Source of the DNA: a virus
Virus record (IMG/VR): IMGVR_UViG_3300044691_000116
Span: 1-64,000 of that record
Reading direction: 5' to 3' (one strand)
Length of the DNA stretch: 64,000 bases
The notes beneath the pieces were generated by a model that was given only the letters and a program-made list of their open reading frames with translations, was not told where the DNA came from and ran no database searches. Within the stretch, counting starts at the first letter, position 1. Every line of letters begins with the position of its first letter. Both the position numbers and the translations under genes were made by a program. Shown one piece after another: positions 22,546 to 31,399 of the stretch.

Positions 22546-22800
22546 TCAGATCGCGCCGGCGCGAATGCCGATGTTTCGGATGGCCTGGAACAGCTGCGTC
22601 GTATCGTACGGATCGGGGACGAGCCCGCCGCCAATGATCACGTTGCGGACCTCCTCGCCCCATCCGTAGTAGAACCACGCCCCCGGCGTCGTCGCGCGTA
22701 CCGTGGGCGTTGCGCCGCGAGGGTAGCCAGCAACGGACGTAGCGGGATAGGCGGGGGGCGTTCCGGCCGCTCCCGATTGGTAGGCGCGCGGCTCCATCAC
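22546..22800 (-). CDS. Short tail-associated protein 3 with GGL-x-PDP module, 84 aa
   Basis: It contains VRNVIIGGGLVPDPYDTTQ and a FQAIRNIGI helix. It overlaps the upstream tail fibre gene by 4 bases. Third member of the tandem paralogue set. Confidence 0.6.
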   Translation of the reverse strand: MMEPRAYQSGAAGTPPAYPATSVAGYPRGATPTVRATTPGAWFYYGWGEEVRNVIIGGGLVPDPYDTTQLFQAIRNIGIRAGAI

Positions 22801-23579
22801 TTGCCTCGCACATTCAGAAGAATACTTGTCGTGCTGCCAACCGGGATGGCGCCTATTGCCACCAAGCAGTTCGACAAGGTGTGTGAGATGACGGTGGCGC
22901 CGACGAAGTTGTTAGCTCCGCCACTGGTCGCACTCGGATTCGTCGCTGAGACGCGCGGCGTAAACGATGCCGTCGGGAACGCGATGGGGTAGGAAATCGT
23001 GATGATGGTGCTCGGGCCGGAGCTCGTTTCGCACCACTGCTCAATCATTCCACCTGGGAACTTCTGGTAGCCGTTGACCGCAATCGATTGATTCGCGCCC
23101 GTGAAGGCCGAGTTCAGAACAAACGACGGCGCGCCGGTGATCTGGCTCCACGGGTAGGTTCCCGGCTGGAGGACAGACCAGCCCGTCGCAGGAGAGGTCA
23201 AAGTCCCGGTGTCCGGATTGACCGTGTTGTTCTCCGCGGTCGAAACCCAGAAGGCGCTATAGGAGGCAGCCTTGAGGATGGCGCCAAGTGGGTAGCCTCC
23301 GATCGCCGCCTGGAAGGTCGCGTCGCGCTGGAACACGCCGCCCGCCTGAATCCAGCGCGAGCACGCCGACAACTGCTGCAAGATGCCGTTCATGTCCTCG
23401 CCGAAGAACGACACGCCGCCCGAGAGTGGGTCGATGAAGTTCGCGGGCGGGAAGCCCGTATCGAGGCTGGCGTAACCCAGCGTCGAGCTGGCCGCCGTCG
23501 GGATCGGTCGGATGTAGCTCGGCCCCGCGGAGTTACCCCACGGGATCGGGAACTTGGCGGGGATTTGGCTGCTGTTCAT
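22797..23579 (-). CDS. Tail fibre protein, 260 aa
   Basis: The N-terminal part (IPWGNSAGPSYIRPIP and the FFGEDMNGILQQ segment) resembles phage tail fibres that open with a baseplate-docking region. The C-terminal 110 residues (GYQKFPGGMIEQWC ... ISYPIAFPTA) match the putative fibre-tip/collar domain typical of gp37- or Gp53-like fibres. Likely a receptor-binding fibre. Confidence 0.75.
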   Translation of the reverse strand: MNSSQIPAKFPIPWGNSAGPSYIRPIPTAASSTLGYASLDTGFPPANFIDPLSGGVSFFGEDMNGILQQLSACSRWIQAGGVFQRDATFQAAIGGYPLGAILKAASYSAFWVSTAENNTVNPDTGTLTSPATGWSVLQPGTYPWSQITGAPSFVLNSAFTGANQSIAVNGYQKFPGGMIEQWCETSSGPSTIITISYPIAFPTASFTPRVSATNPSATSGGANNFVGATVISHTLSNCLVAIGAIPVGSTTSILLNVRGK

Positions 23580-23590
23580 GGAGGTCTAGG

Positions 23591-24247
23591 TCAAGGGGTG
23601 ACGATGGACATCAGCACGCCAGACGGGCTCGCGAAGGCGCCCGACTGCTGCAAGATGGCGAGGTCGAGAGGCGTAGGCGTGAAGTCGAAGACGTAGGCCG
23701 CAGTCATGCTACCGAGGTCGGAGACGTAGACGTTTCCCTGCCCGGCGAACATCTGCATCAGCGCTGCATTCATCGACGGGATCGAGCGATCGGAGATGTT
23801 CGAGAGCGCCTTGACGAGGATCAGCCTGCGGTAGTCGTCATCGAGCAGGATGTAGTTCGGCGTCTGGTGATTGCTCGTGTTGAACGGCGCTTGGCCGAAG
23901 CCGAACCACGTCGCCGACAGCGCTTCGGCGAACCCGGCAAGGCGTCCGGTCTGGCCGCCGGGCACGTAGAGCGCGCGGCGCACATTGACGATGCGGCCCC
24001 AGATGTCCAGACCGTAGCCTGTGGCCGTATCGATATTCAGGATCGAGTCGTAGAACAGATCACTCAGGCCATCGGCGTTGATGGCATCCGAGAAGGACTC
24101 GATCAGCGCCAGAATTCGTGGGCTGTTCGCGTACTGGCTCAGGATCGTCTGTGGCCAGACCGGCGGGATGCGAGGGTAGAGCTCCGGGCCGACGGGGAGA
24201 TCGACGGTCGAGTCAACCGTCGGATCGAGGAATCCGGGGAGCGCCAT
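23591..24247 (-). CDS. DUF2612-type baseplate protein
   Basis: 218 residues with the motif pattern of DUF2612: SPRILALIESFSDAI, then TGYGLDIWGRIVNV, and DDDYRRLILVKAL. It is found in contractile-tail phages between the J-like wedge protein and the fibres, and probably links fibres to the baseplate. Confidence 0.75.
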   Translation of the reverse strand: MALPGFLDPTVDSTVDLPVGPELYPRIPPVWPQTILSQYANSPRILALIESFSDAINADGLSDLFYDSILNIDTATGYGLDIWGRIVNVRRALYVPGGQTGRLAGFAEALSATWFGFGQAPFNTSNHQTPNYILLDDDYRRLILVKALSNISDRSIPSMNAALMQMFAGQGNVYVSDLGSMTAAYVFDFTPTPLDLAILQQSGAFASPSGVLMSIVTP

Positions 24248-24249
24248 GG

Positions 24250-25662
24250 TCAGGAGAAGGTCACGGCGATGTCAGTCGCCACGAGCTTCGGGATCTGATC
24301 CATGCGCATCAGGATCGAGTTCTGATTCGCGGCGGTGATGCCCAACAGGATCGAGTAGATCTGTGCCCACGCGCCAATCGATGCGATGCCCGCATAGAAC
24401 CGACTCGCGAAGATGGAGCTGGCGATCCGCGCCTTCAGGCCGCCATCCGTGCCGTTGAAGGCGGACATCACGGCCGCGCGGATCAAGGCGACGGCATTGG
24501 ACGGAACATTGCCGTTGGCCTGCATGGCAATCGCGAACTTCACCGCCGTCGGCGTCGGGATCTGGAAGCTGACGTTGTAGGCCGGAAAGCCTGCGGTGTA
24601 GGCCGGGTTCGTGTCCGCGACCGAGACTGTCGTGCTGCCGTTGTAGTCACAACCTGGATTCTTCTTGCGCAGGATGACGGCCCCGATGTCGGCCGCGGCG
24701 CCTCCGTAGGCCGCCACGTAGATCGAATGCGGCACCAGCGGGACACCGCCGAAGGCGGCCGTCAGCGTGGCCGATGCCACGGTGCCGGAGATGTTGACGG
24801 CATACGTCCCCGCCCCGCCCGTCGTACCGCTGATCTGCTGCGTGACCGCCGTCCCACTCGTCGTCGTGCCACCCGAGAGCATCATTCCTTGCGCGATGGT
24901 CCCCGTCACGCCCGATGCGGTCAGAACAGTGCCGGCGATCGACCCCGTGAAAACAGCGCCGCTGGTGACCGCAAGCGGGTTCTCGAGCGCGTAGGCGTCG
25001 AGCACGCCCGGAACCGCCAGCACTGCGGCGAGGACGGCGCCTGTCTGGCCGGTGGCATTGAGAGCGACCGACTGCCTGCGGCGAAATTCGAAGTCGGCGC
25101 GGGTCTCGACGTTGTTGCCCTGCACGCCGTCGGCGGGGTTCGTGATGGAGTCCCAGCCGGGGATCGACTGATAGATCGACGTCAGGCTTCCTGCCGGGCA
25201 GGCAATGGGGCCGGTCGTCGCGCACGCAAAGGTCAGCGTCACGAAACCGCCGACGGGAATCGTTCCGGCTTCGGTGGCAAAGTAGATGTTGCCGTCCGCG
25301 GCGACTGCCTGGGCTCCGATAGGGATGAAGACACCGACGAGTCCGTAGCAGTTGGCGGTCACGACCGTCGACGTCGCGGCGATCCGCTCGAGGAAGTAGA
25401 TGCGGGCCAGCGCGTCCTGAAACCGACCCGATGCCAGCGCGGGATCGAACCCGTTGGCGATCGCGAGCAGGCTGTCGTTGCAGGCGCCGATGATGGCCGT
25501 CTGCGACTGCGCCAGCTGGCCTTGCGGCGTCACCAACGACGGATTGAGGTCGCCGCCGAAGGCGCTCTGCATGTCGGCTTGCACGCCCGCGAGGATGGCG
25601 GACTCGGCCGGAACGACGATGCCGGACGGGCCGATCGTGATGGATGGGACATTGGTCGTCAT
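24250..25662 (-). CDS. Baseplate J-like wedge protein
   Basis: 470 residues. The start at 25662 is chosen over an upstream one. The N-terminus ([21 protein letters not shown]) and the middle ([32 protein letters not shown]) match baseplate J/gp47-like proteins. Residues about 235-304 are an inserted Gly/Thr-rich beta domain ([14 protein letters not shown] ... [13 protein letters not shown]) absent from simple J proteins; related inserts occur in the glycosidase at 43785. Confidence 0.82.
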   Translation of the reverse strand: MTTNVPSITIGPSGIVVPAESAILAGVQADMQSAFGGDLNPSLVTPQGQLAQSQTAIIGACNDSLLAIANGFDPALASGRFQDALARIYFLERIAATSTVVTANCYGLVGVFIPIGAQAVAADGNIYFATEAGTIPVGGFVTLTFACATTGPIACPAGSLTSIYQSIPGWDSITNPADGVQGNNVETRADFEFRRRQSVALNATGQTGAVLAAVLAVPGVLDAYALENPLAVTSGAVFTGSIAGTVLTASGVTGTIAQGMMLSGGTTTSGTAVTQQISGTTGGAGTYAVNISGTVASATLTAAFGGVPLVPHSIYVAAYGGAAADIGAVILRKKNPGCDYNGSTTVSVADTNPAYTAGFPAYNVSFQIPTPTAVKFAIAMQANGNVPSNAVALIRAAVMSAFNGTDGGLKARIASSIFASRFYAGIASIGAWAQIYSILLGITAANQNSILMRMDQIPKLVATDIAVTFS

Positions 25663-25678
25663 GGGTGCCCTGAAACGC

Positions 25679-25702
25679 AAAAAGGCCACCCGAAGGCGGC
25701 CT
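25679..25702 (-). terminator. Intrinsic terminator between gp25-like and J-like genes
   Basis: On the minus strand AGGCCGCC, TTCG tetraloop and GGTGGCCT form an 8-bp stem followed by five Ts. It stands inside the late operon, so read-through or antitermination must be frequent. Confidence 0.75.
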
Positions 25703-25722
25703 CGTTGCTGGCGAAGAGGGTT

Positions 25723-26091
25723 CTAGAAGCTGGCGACCGACACCGTGCCGGTGGCATCGGTGACTTGCACTTGGCCGATGACCTTGCGGTCAGTGATGGC
25801 GCTGATGAAGACTTTCACGGAGGTCACGGTGGGCACATTCATCGCGGCGTTCACAAACTGCGACTTCAGAAGTTCGATCGAAGGCGCCTTGCCGATGATC
25901 TCGGCGAAGTACGGGATGCCCTTGGTCTGGTCGTAGTAGCACTCTTGGGCGAACGTCTTGATCTCCGACGCGGCGTCTTGCGCCAGCGCGTAGGGAGCCG
26001 AGGCTTTGGCGATGCTCCCGCTCGAGTCCAGGACCAAATCCCATGCGGTAGGGCTGGAGGGATCCGGATCGACGTACAGCGTAGAAGCCAT
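25723..26091 (-). CDS. gp25/W-like baseplate wedge protein
   Basis: 122 residues. It has an acidic start and the YALAQDAASEIKTFAQECYYDQTKGIPYF region that in gp25-like proteins precedes the lysozyme-like fold. Its place before the J-like gene matches contractile-tail baseplates (P2 W and J order). Confidence 0.78.
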   Translation of the reverse strand: MASTLYVDPDPSSPTAWDLVLDSSGSIAKASAPYALAQDAASEIKTFAQECYYDQTKGIPYFAEIIGKAPSIELLKSQFVNAAMNVPTVTSVKVFISAITDRKVIGQVQVTDATGTVSVASF

Positions 26092-26092
26092 G

Positions 26093-26842
26093 TCAGATCA
26101 CCGTTCCTGTGTGGCCCGTTGAGGTCATCGTGCCGTGGTCGTGTTCGTGGTTCGGGCCGACGTCCTTGGTCTGAGCAAGGAGTTGCGTCGTGGCGTTCAC
26201 CGTCGGCGCCAACACGGTGCCAGTGGACGTAACGTTGCCGTTGTTCACCTGATTCCCGTTGACCGTGAAGGTTGGCGTCGTGATCGCAGCCGATGTCGTC
26301 GCGGCAATCTCGAGCGTCGCGCAGCTGATCTGCACGTCTGGCGCCTCGAGCTTCACCAGCGTCGGCGAATGGAGCGTGATGCCGGCGTCAGAGAACTGCA
26401 CGTACTGCGTCGGCGCAGCATTCAGTACGCCTCCGAGGTACAGGCCGTCGGCCATGTCGAAACGCCGCGCGCTGCCGGGATTCGCTTGTCCCTTGTTGGC
26501 CGTCACGCTGCTGATGTCGCGATCGGCAAAGAGCGCAATGCCGAGGTCGCCGACTTGCGGATCCAAGATTACGGCGTTCGCCCCGCCCTGGAGACGAAAA
26601 TATGGACACTTGTAGATCGTTCCGTGTGGCACCGCCACGCCGGCGCCGTCGACTTGGTTGACCAGCGGCAGGAGGTCGACGAAGCCGACAGGAGACACGC
26701 CGCCGGCGTTCGTCACGGCCATCACCTTCGCAAGCGTGCAGGTCGCAAGGCGCTTGAGCAGCGCTTGCACCATGAAGGCCTGCGCGTTGAAATCGGACGC
26801 TGCTGTGCCGGGTCTCTGGAACCCGTTGAAGCCGTCAGCCAT
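26093..26842 (-). CDS. Baseplate spike protein (gpV/Gp138-type)
   Basis: 249 residues. The N-terminal OB-like domain has VMAVTNAGGVSPVGFVDLLPLVNQ, then VGDLGIALFADRDIS. A C-terminal beta-helical stretch of short repeats ends in an NHEHDHGTMTSTGHTG segment rich in His that may bind an iron ion at the tip, as in other spikes. It punctures the outer membrane on contraction. Confidence 0.78.
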   Translation of the reverse strand: MADGFNGFQRPGTAASDFNAQAFMVQALLKRLATCTLAKVMAVTNAGGVSPVGFVDLLPLVNQVDGAGVAVPHGTIYKCPYFRLQGGANAVILDPQVGDLGIALFADRDISSVTANKGQANPGSARRFDMADGLYLGGVLNAAPTQYVQFSDAGITLHSPTLVKLEAPDVQISCATLEIAATTSAAITTPTFTVNGNQVNNGNVTSTGTVLAPTVNATTQLLAQTKDVGPNHEHDHGTMTSTGHTGTVI

Positions 26843-27698
26843 TGAGACTCGCCCCGCTGAAGCGCGTGTACCACTGGCCGCCCGGGTCTTCGCTCTGGAG
26901 TTCGTGGCTCATGTTGAAGACCTGCCATGTGCCGTTGGCGACTTCCAGGCCGCTCTTGACCTGCACCTTGCCGCCCGGGCGAAGCAGTGGGTTGAACAGC
27001 GTCGTCAGCTCGATCCCGTAGACGCTGGTCGAGTAGTTTGGGTAGCCGACCATTCCCGTCTCCGGAGAGATCAAGGGAATCGAGCCGCCGCGCGTGCCGC
27101 CGATCGGGAAGATGGCCAGCGTTCCGTCATCGATCACCCATTCGAACTTGCCGGCCTCCGCGCACCGCTGAGCCTGCTCGCGAGGTGATCCCGGGAAGTA
27201 CGGCGTCGCCAGCTGCACAGAGACGCCGTTGTTCTCGAAGGCGTAGCCCATCAGGAACGCGAGATTCGACATGATCACGGCCGCGTTAGCACTGCCGGGG
27301 TAGCTGGATGGCGGCACGTTCTGCACGGCCGCGAAGGCGCCGGCTTGGGCCAGCACCATCAGCGCGGTGTCGGGCGCCGTGTTCAGCATGATCTGGCTGA
27401 CCTGGATTTGCCCCTGAAAGACAGTGGACATGCCTGAGATGTCGTCGCCGGCCAAGACAATGATCGTGTTCCGGCGGGTTGCCATGGTCGCTTGGTTGAG
27501 CGAGGACAGCTGATTCATCAGCGATGGCGTCAAGCCGTGAACGCGGATCTGCGCTTCGCCCATGCCGGGGCCGAAGACCTTGTCGATGTGGGCTTGCACG
27601 CGCAAGCCCTCCACCGTCACCGTGTTCGTGCCGCTCTCGCCAAACGTGCCGGTGCCGAGTTGGAATGTCAGGCTGACGCGACGCCGAACGAACGTCAT
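26835..27698 (-). CDS. Baseplate hub protein
   Basis: 287 residues that fit the hub proteins of myoviruses with DUF3383 sheaths (VEGLRVQAHIDKVFGPGMGEAQIRV at the start in shorter pieces, and an LQSEDPGGQWYTRFSG end). It lies between the plug and spike genes. It would form the central ring on which the spike sits. Confidence 0.7.
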   Translation of the reverse strand: MTFVRRRVSLTFQLGTGTFGESGTNTVTVEGLRVQAHIDKVFGPGMGEAQIRVHGLTPSLMNQLSSLNQATMATRRNTIIVLAGDDISGMSTVFQGQIQVSQIMLNTAPDTALMVLAQAGAFAAVQNVPPSSYPGSANAAVIMSNLAFLMGYAFENNGVSVQLATPYFPGSPREQAQRCAEAGKFEWVIDDGTLAIFPIGGTRGGSIPLISPETGMVGYPNYSTSVYGIELTTLFNPLLRPGGKVQVKSGLEVANGTWQVFNMSHELQSEDPGGQWYTRFSGASLNG

Positions 27699-28015
27699 GC
27701 CGGAAGACCCGCTGCCGTAAGGTCTGTGGCCTCGATGTACATCAGCAGAAAACGCGTGCCGAGACCAGGACTCGACGGATCATCGGTGCCCTGCGTGTCC
27801 TGGAACATCAGCTCACCCGCGAAGCCCAGGTAGTCGGAAATGACGACCCGGCTCAGATTGCGACAGGCCACGCCGCCGACGATCAGGACATCACTGACGT
27901 ACAGGTCGCAGTAGAAGCCGGTCGACTTCGTGTACAGGTTGATCGTGCAGGCCTGCCCACCGAGATTCACGGACAGCGTCTGCGAGACGACGTCGACCAA
28001 GGGAATGATCTGCAT
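27695..28015 (-). CDS. Baseplate plug protein (Pam3 gp18-like)
   Basis: 106 residues in the size and pattern of the cyanophage Pam3 plug family: IPLVDVVSQTLSVNLGGQ, INLYTKSTGFYCDLYVSD, and LGFAGELMFQDTQG. It seals the tail tube against the baseplate. It overlaps the hub gene by 4 bases. Confidence 0.72.
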   Translation of the reverse strand: MQIIPLVDVVSQTLSVNLGGQACTINLYTKSTGFYCDLYVSDVLIVGGVACRNLSRVVISDYLGFAGELMFQDTQGTDDPSSPGLGTRFLLMYIEATDLTAAGLPA

Positions 28016-28692
28016 CAGGGCACCACCGTCGCACCGCCGGCGAAGGCGTCGGAAAGCTTTTCGAGCGCGGTTGCTGGCTGAGTGGTCTGCGCCGGCGTGG
28101 GCTTCTGGGGCTGGACGGTACCCGCGCTGACCGGGTCCGCCCCGCTAGGCTTGGCTGGAGACTTGATCGCCGCAACAGGTGCGCCGCCACCTGTTGTAGT
28201 GGTGAACAGCGGCGCCAGGGCTTGCCGAACTTCGCTGAACGCCAGCTGCACCGTCAGCAGCGTGACCCCGTTGTGAGCCGACCGCTGATAGCTGTACTGG
28301 ATGATGTTGGCGTTTGAGTAGGTCGCCTCGGGGGTGACGATGTCGTACAGGTTCAGCGACTTCGCGGCGGCGTCGACGGCGGCCAGGAACGCTTGCCTCT
28401 CGCTGCTGCTGTGGCCGCCCTTGGTCATCGAGATTCGCGAATCGAAGGGAGAAGCGACCTTGTTGTACGACTGGAAGGCCCCCGCCTCTTGCGGCGCATT
28501 CGAAATCCGCCAGTCGTTCTTGTATTCGACCTTGACGATCGAATCTGCTGCGATGGCCAGCGCGCCCTTGAGGTAGATGCCCCATGTCGGCTTCGCCGCC
28601 TGCGCCTGAACGCCCGGCGCATCCGATGTCATCAGCGCCGGCGCGGGGGGTGCTGGCGCGGGGGTCAGCAGCGACGGAACGCCATTGGCCAT
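28015..28692 (-). CDS. Putative baseplate/tail protein with disordered ends, 225 aa
   Basis: A folded core of about 110 residues (VVKVEYKNDWRISNAP-like region, FDSRISMTKGGHSSSE, QYSYQRSAHNGVTLL) is flanked by Pro/Ala-rich ends. It lies between tape measure and plug genes, where Dit-like or LysM-type tail proteins are placed in related phages. Exact role not assigned. Confidence 0.6.
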   Translation of the reverse strand: MANGVPSLLTPAPAPPAPALMTSDAPGVQAQAAKPTWGIYLKGALAIAADSIVKVEYKNDWRISNAPQEAGAFQSYNKVASPFDSRISMTKGGHSSSERQAFLAAVDAAAKSLNLYDIVTPEATYSNANIIQYSYQRSAHNGVTLLTVQLAFSEVRQALAPLFTTTTGGGAPVAAIKSPAKPSGADPVSAGTVQPQKPTPAQTTQPATALEKLSDAFAGGATVVP

Positions 28693-30326
28693 CAGTTCAC
28701 CCCGCTATTGGCCTGCGAGGCGAAGGCGAAGTTACGCATTTCGCGGCCGATGTCGCGAGCGATGCCCTTGGCGTCCGTGGCCGCAGTGTGCACATGGATG
28801 TCGCCGGTCGTCACGTGCGTGGATCCGCTGCCGCCCTGCCCTGCGCCCATGTTGCCCATGATCCCGTTGATGTACCCCCGGGTTTCGTCGGGCATGTAGC
28901 CCTTGGCGAGGTTGCCGGGGCCTTCGTTGTAGGCGGCCAGCGCCATCGGCAGGTTGCCGCCATAGCGCTTGAGCAGGTCGCTCAGAAGGTGCGCAGCAGC
29001 AGCGGCCGATTCTGTCGGGTCGTCAGGATTCTTCAGGCCGTACTGTGCAGCGGTGCCGGGCATGAACTGGAACGGGCCGCGCGCGCCAGCCGAGCTCACA
29101 GCACCCACTCCGGAGCCCTTGCCGGTTTCTTGGTTCTTCACAGCGGACAGCAGGCCCGCCGGCAGACCCCAAGCCTGCTCAAGCGCGGAATACGAGGATC
29201 CGCCACCCGAGTGGAAGGGATCGAAGCCGGCAACGTCTCCGAGTCGGCCCTGAGCGCTGGCGCTGAGCGTCACACCATCGCGGCTCTTGGCCTGAACAAG
29301 ATCGATCGTCGCCTTGACCAGGCCATAGACCTCATACAGGGATGCCGCTGCGATGCCGAGCATACCCAGGCGCCCCATGAGCGTTGCCGCCGCCGTGCCG
29401 ACCACGCCCATCGCGCCAGACCAGCCGGCGGCCCATGTCGCCAGTTTGAACCCGGTCAGCACAGTCGCTGTCGAGATGAGCGCAAGCAGTAGGCCATTGG
29501 CGTACGGGACATGCTGCTCCAGGAATCCGAAGACGGATTGCAGGCCCCTGAGGAAGGACACGAGCGCCGGCGTCACTTCGTTGGCGATCTTTCGCCCGAA
29601 GCCGACCATCGTCTCCGTCAAGTCGTTCCAGGCCTTCTCGCGGGACATGGCAATGTCTGCGTCTTCCTTGGAGACGACGTTCATCTTCTTCTGTTGGTCG
29701 ACCAGATCGCCGAGGGCGAAGCGGGTCTGCAGAAGGATGTTCAATGACTCTTCGCTGAAGCCGGCTTGCTGCCCGAAGCGCTGCGCATCCTGCGGCGTCA
29801 GTTTCTTCAGGGCGTCCGACAGCATCAACAGGCGTTGCGTGTAGGTCGTCGCCTTGTCATTGAATTTGCCGATGTCCAGGCCGGCACGCGCGAGAGGCGT
29901 CAGGGCTTCCGACCCGCCGGTGAGTTTGATGTCCTCGAGGATCTTGTTGACGCCGCGAAACATGCCGTCGGCATCGCCCGAGCTCGCGCCCAGGCGTTTT
30001 GCGACACCCTCCCAGGCGGACAGTTCTTCCGTCGCGACGCCGAGGTTCTTCGACAGCCGGCCAACCGCGGCGTCGTTGGCGGTCAGGTACTGCAGGAAGT
30101 CTTTGCCGGCGACCGCCCCGATGATGGCCGCGGTGATCTCGAGGATGCCGTCGCGAACCTTCTTGTAGCTCTCGGCCGTGCGCTTGGCGGCGTCGTCGAG
30201 TTCCTTCTGCTGCTTCCGAGCGGCTTTGCCGGTCTTCCCTAGCGCCTCTTGAGCATCTTTCTGGCCCTTGGTGAAGCCAGTTGCGTCCAAACCCAGGGTT
30301 ACGAACAAGGCGTCAATGATGTTCAT
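28692..30326 (-). CDS. Tape measure protein with transglycosylase domain
   Basis: 544 residues. The first 110 form a coiled coil, the middle is helical with membrane-like segments (ALISTATVLTGFKLATWAAG), and residues about 395-500 form a soluble lytic transglycosylase domain: KNQETGKGSGVGAVSSAGAR with catalytic Glu, then GPFQFMPGTA, and AAYNEGPGN. It sets tail length and opens peptidoglycan during DNA entry. A tape of this size predicts a tail of about 80 nm. Confidence 0.88.
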   Translation of the reverse strand: MNIIDALFVTLGLDATGFTKGQKDAQEALGKTGKAARKQQKELDDAAKRTAESYKKVRDGILEITAAIIGAVAGKDFLQYLTANDAAVGRLSKNLGVATEELSAWEGVAKRLGASSGDADGMFRGVNKILEDIKLTGGSEALTPLARAGLDIGKFNDKATTYTQRLLMLSDALKKLTPQDAQRFGQQAGFSEESLNILLQTRFALGDLVDQQKKMNVVSKEDADIAMSREKAWNDLTETMVGFGRKIANEVTPALVSFLRGLQSVFGFLEQHVPYANGLLLALISTATVLTGFKLATWAAGWSGAMGVVGTAAATLMGRLGMLGIAAASLYEVYGLVKATIDLVQAKSRDGVTLSASAQGRLGDVAGFDPFHSGGGSSYSALEQAWGLPAGLLSAVKNQETGKGSGVGAVSSAGARGPFQFMPGTAAQYGLKNPDDPTESAAAAAHLLSDLLKRYGGNLPMALAAYNEGPGNLAKGYMPDETRGYINGIMGNMGAGQGGSGSTHVTTGDIHVHTAATDAKGIARDIGREMRNFAFASQANSGVN

Positions 30327-30328
30327 GG

Positions 30329-30942
30329 TCAGTCCACCTTGTTCGCGAGGCGCTGATTGAACGCGTCGACGGTCATGATCTCGAGGAAATCGAACAGGTC
30401 TTCGACCCCGTAGACCGTCCCAAGCTCATGCAATGTCGCGAGCCTCAGCGGGCTAGCCAGCACGGAAGCGATCGTGCGCGGCACGTTCACACACTGAGCG
30501 AAGCGCCGGCCGCCACCGCCGCCGAACTCGTCGATGTCGAGCGGGCGGCGCGTGCGAAAAAATCGGTGTGCAGTTCGAACACCTGTTTGCGCAGGTAGAA
30601 GCGCGTCGCCACTTCCTCGATGTCCGATTCCACGAGGTTACGAATTACCTTGGGCTGCCCGGGATCCGGAATGAACTGAACGCACCCCATCATCTCGTCG
30701 AGCAGCGGCTTTGCGTCGGCATAGTTCATGCTGCCCAGAAGGGTCTTGAAGCCGAGGATCGCGATGCCCGCGATGCTCTGCGGGATCTGATCCGGGATCT
30801 CGGCGCCGCCCTTGGCAATGGCCATGAAGGCGCGGATGGCCCAGGCCTCGGCTTGCGTCGCCGGCATTTCGGTCAGCAAGAACGTGCGCCCCTTGTCACG
30901 CCCTTCGGCGTCGATCGCGACGCAAGAGACCTTGCGCCCCAT
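30329..30942 (-). CDS. Tail assembly chaperone with -1 frameshift extension
   Basis: The zero-frame product (30942-30487) has 151 residues. After slipping at TTTTTTC (30562-30556) the ribosome enters the -1 frame at residue 129 and continues 75 codons to a stop at 30329, 2 bases before the tape measure start. The extension encodes PLDIDEFGGGGGRRF, then VNVPRTIASVLASPLRLATL, and no stop until the end. This matches the lambda G/G-T system, in which both products chaperone the tape measure. Total extended length is about 204 residues. Confidence 0.8.
30556..30562 (-). promoter_or_regulatory. Ribosomal -1 frameshift site T TTT TTC
   Basis: In the chaperone zero frame the codons read GAT TTT TTC, giving the heptamer T-TTT-TTC that allows tandem slippage of two Phe tRNAs. 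It lies 22 codons before the zero-frame stop, with the -1 frame open beyond it for 75 codons. Confidence 0.8.
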
Positions 30943-31376
30943 TACAGCGGCGCTCCGACCATCTTGTTCCAGGTGATCACAAAGCTTCTCGGCTGCAGGA
31001 TCTTCTTGGCGTCAGGCATCATCGAGAAGCTCGAGAGAACACCATTCGTCAGCGTCCACGTCGCGCCCAGGCCGGGCAGCGTGATGACGGCGCCGGCGGT
31101 GAACTTGTCGCGAGCCTGCTCTTCGGCGTTGATCCAGTCATCGAAGATCGTCGCCGACGGGCTGTTGGCCTGGATGTGAAACGTCTGCACGCGCGTCGTG
31201 AAGACGTAGCCGTACGACATGACGCCGTCGGCACCCATGACGACCTCGGCATTCGAGACCATGGCCGTATCGAAGATGTCCTCGGCGGCGAACTCTTGCA
31301 GTTGCTGGGGCGAGTCGTAGAGACCCGCGACGGTCAGCATGATGATGCTGTTGGCGGAAGTGAGATTGTTGGCCAT
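30942..31376 (-). CDS. Tail tube protein (DUF3277-like)
   Basis: 144 residues, directly between sheath and chaperone genes. The sequence starts NNLTSANSIIMLTVAGLYDSP and ends QPRSFVITWNKMVG, resembling DUF3277-type tube proteins of contractile phages. It would form the inner tube. Confidence 0.72.
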   Translation of the reverse strand: MANNLTSANSIIMLTVAGLYDSPQQLQEFAAEDIFDTAMVSNAEVVMGADGVMSYGYVFTTRVQTFHIQANSPSATIFDDWINAEEQARDKFTAGAVITLPGLGATWTLTNGVLSSFSMMPDAKKILQPRSFVITWNKMVGAPL

Positions 31377-31399
31377 GGCTTGTTCCTATTCGTGTCGGG

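Noticed and set aside
24118-26232. Very long open frame (about 700 codons) on the + strand over baseplate genes
   Set aside because: The minus-strand genes there have clear families. The + product is Arg/Gly-rich with no motifs, typical of antisense frames in GC-rich DNA.
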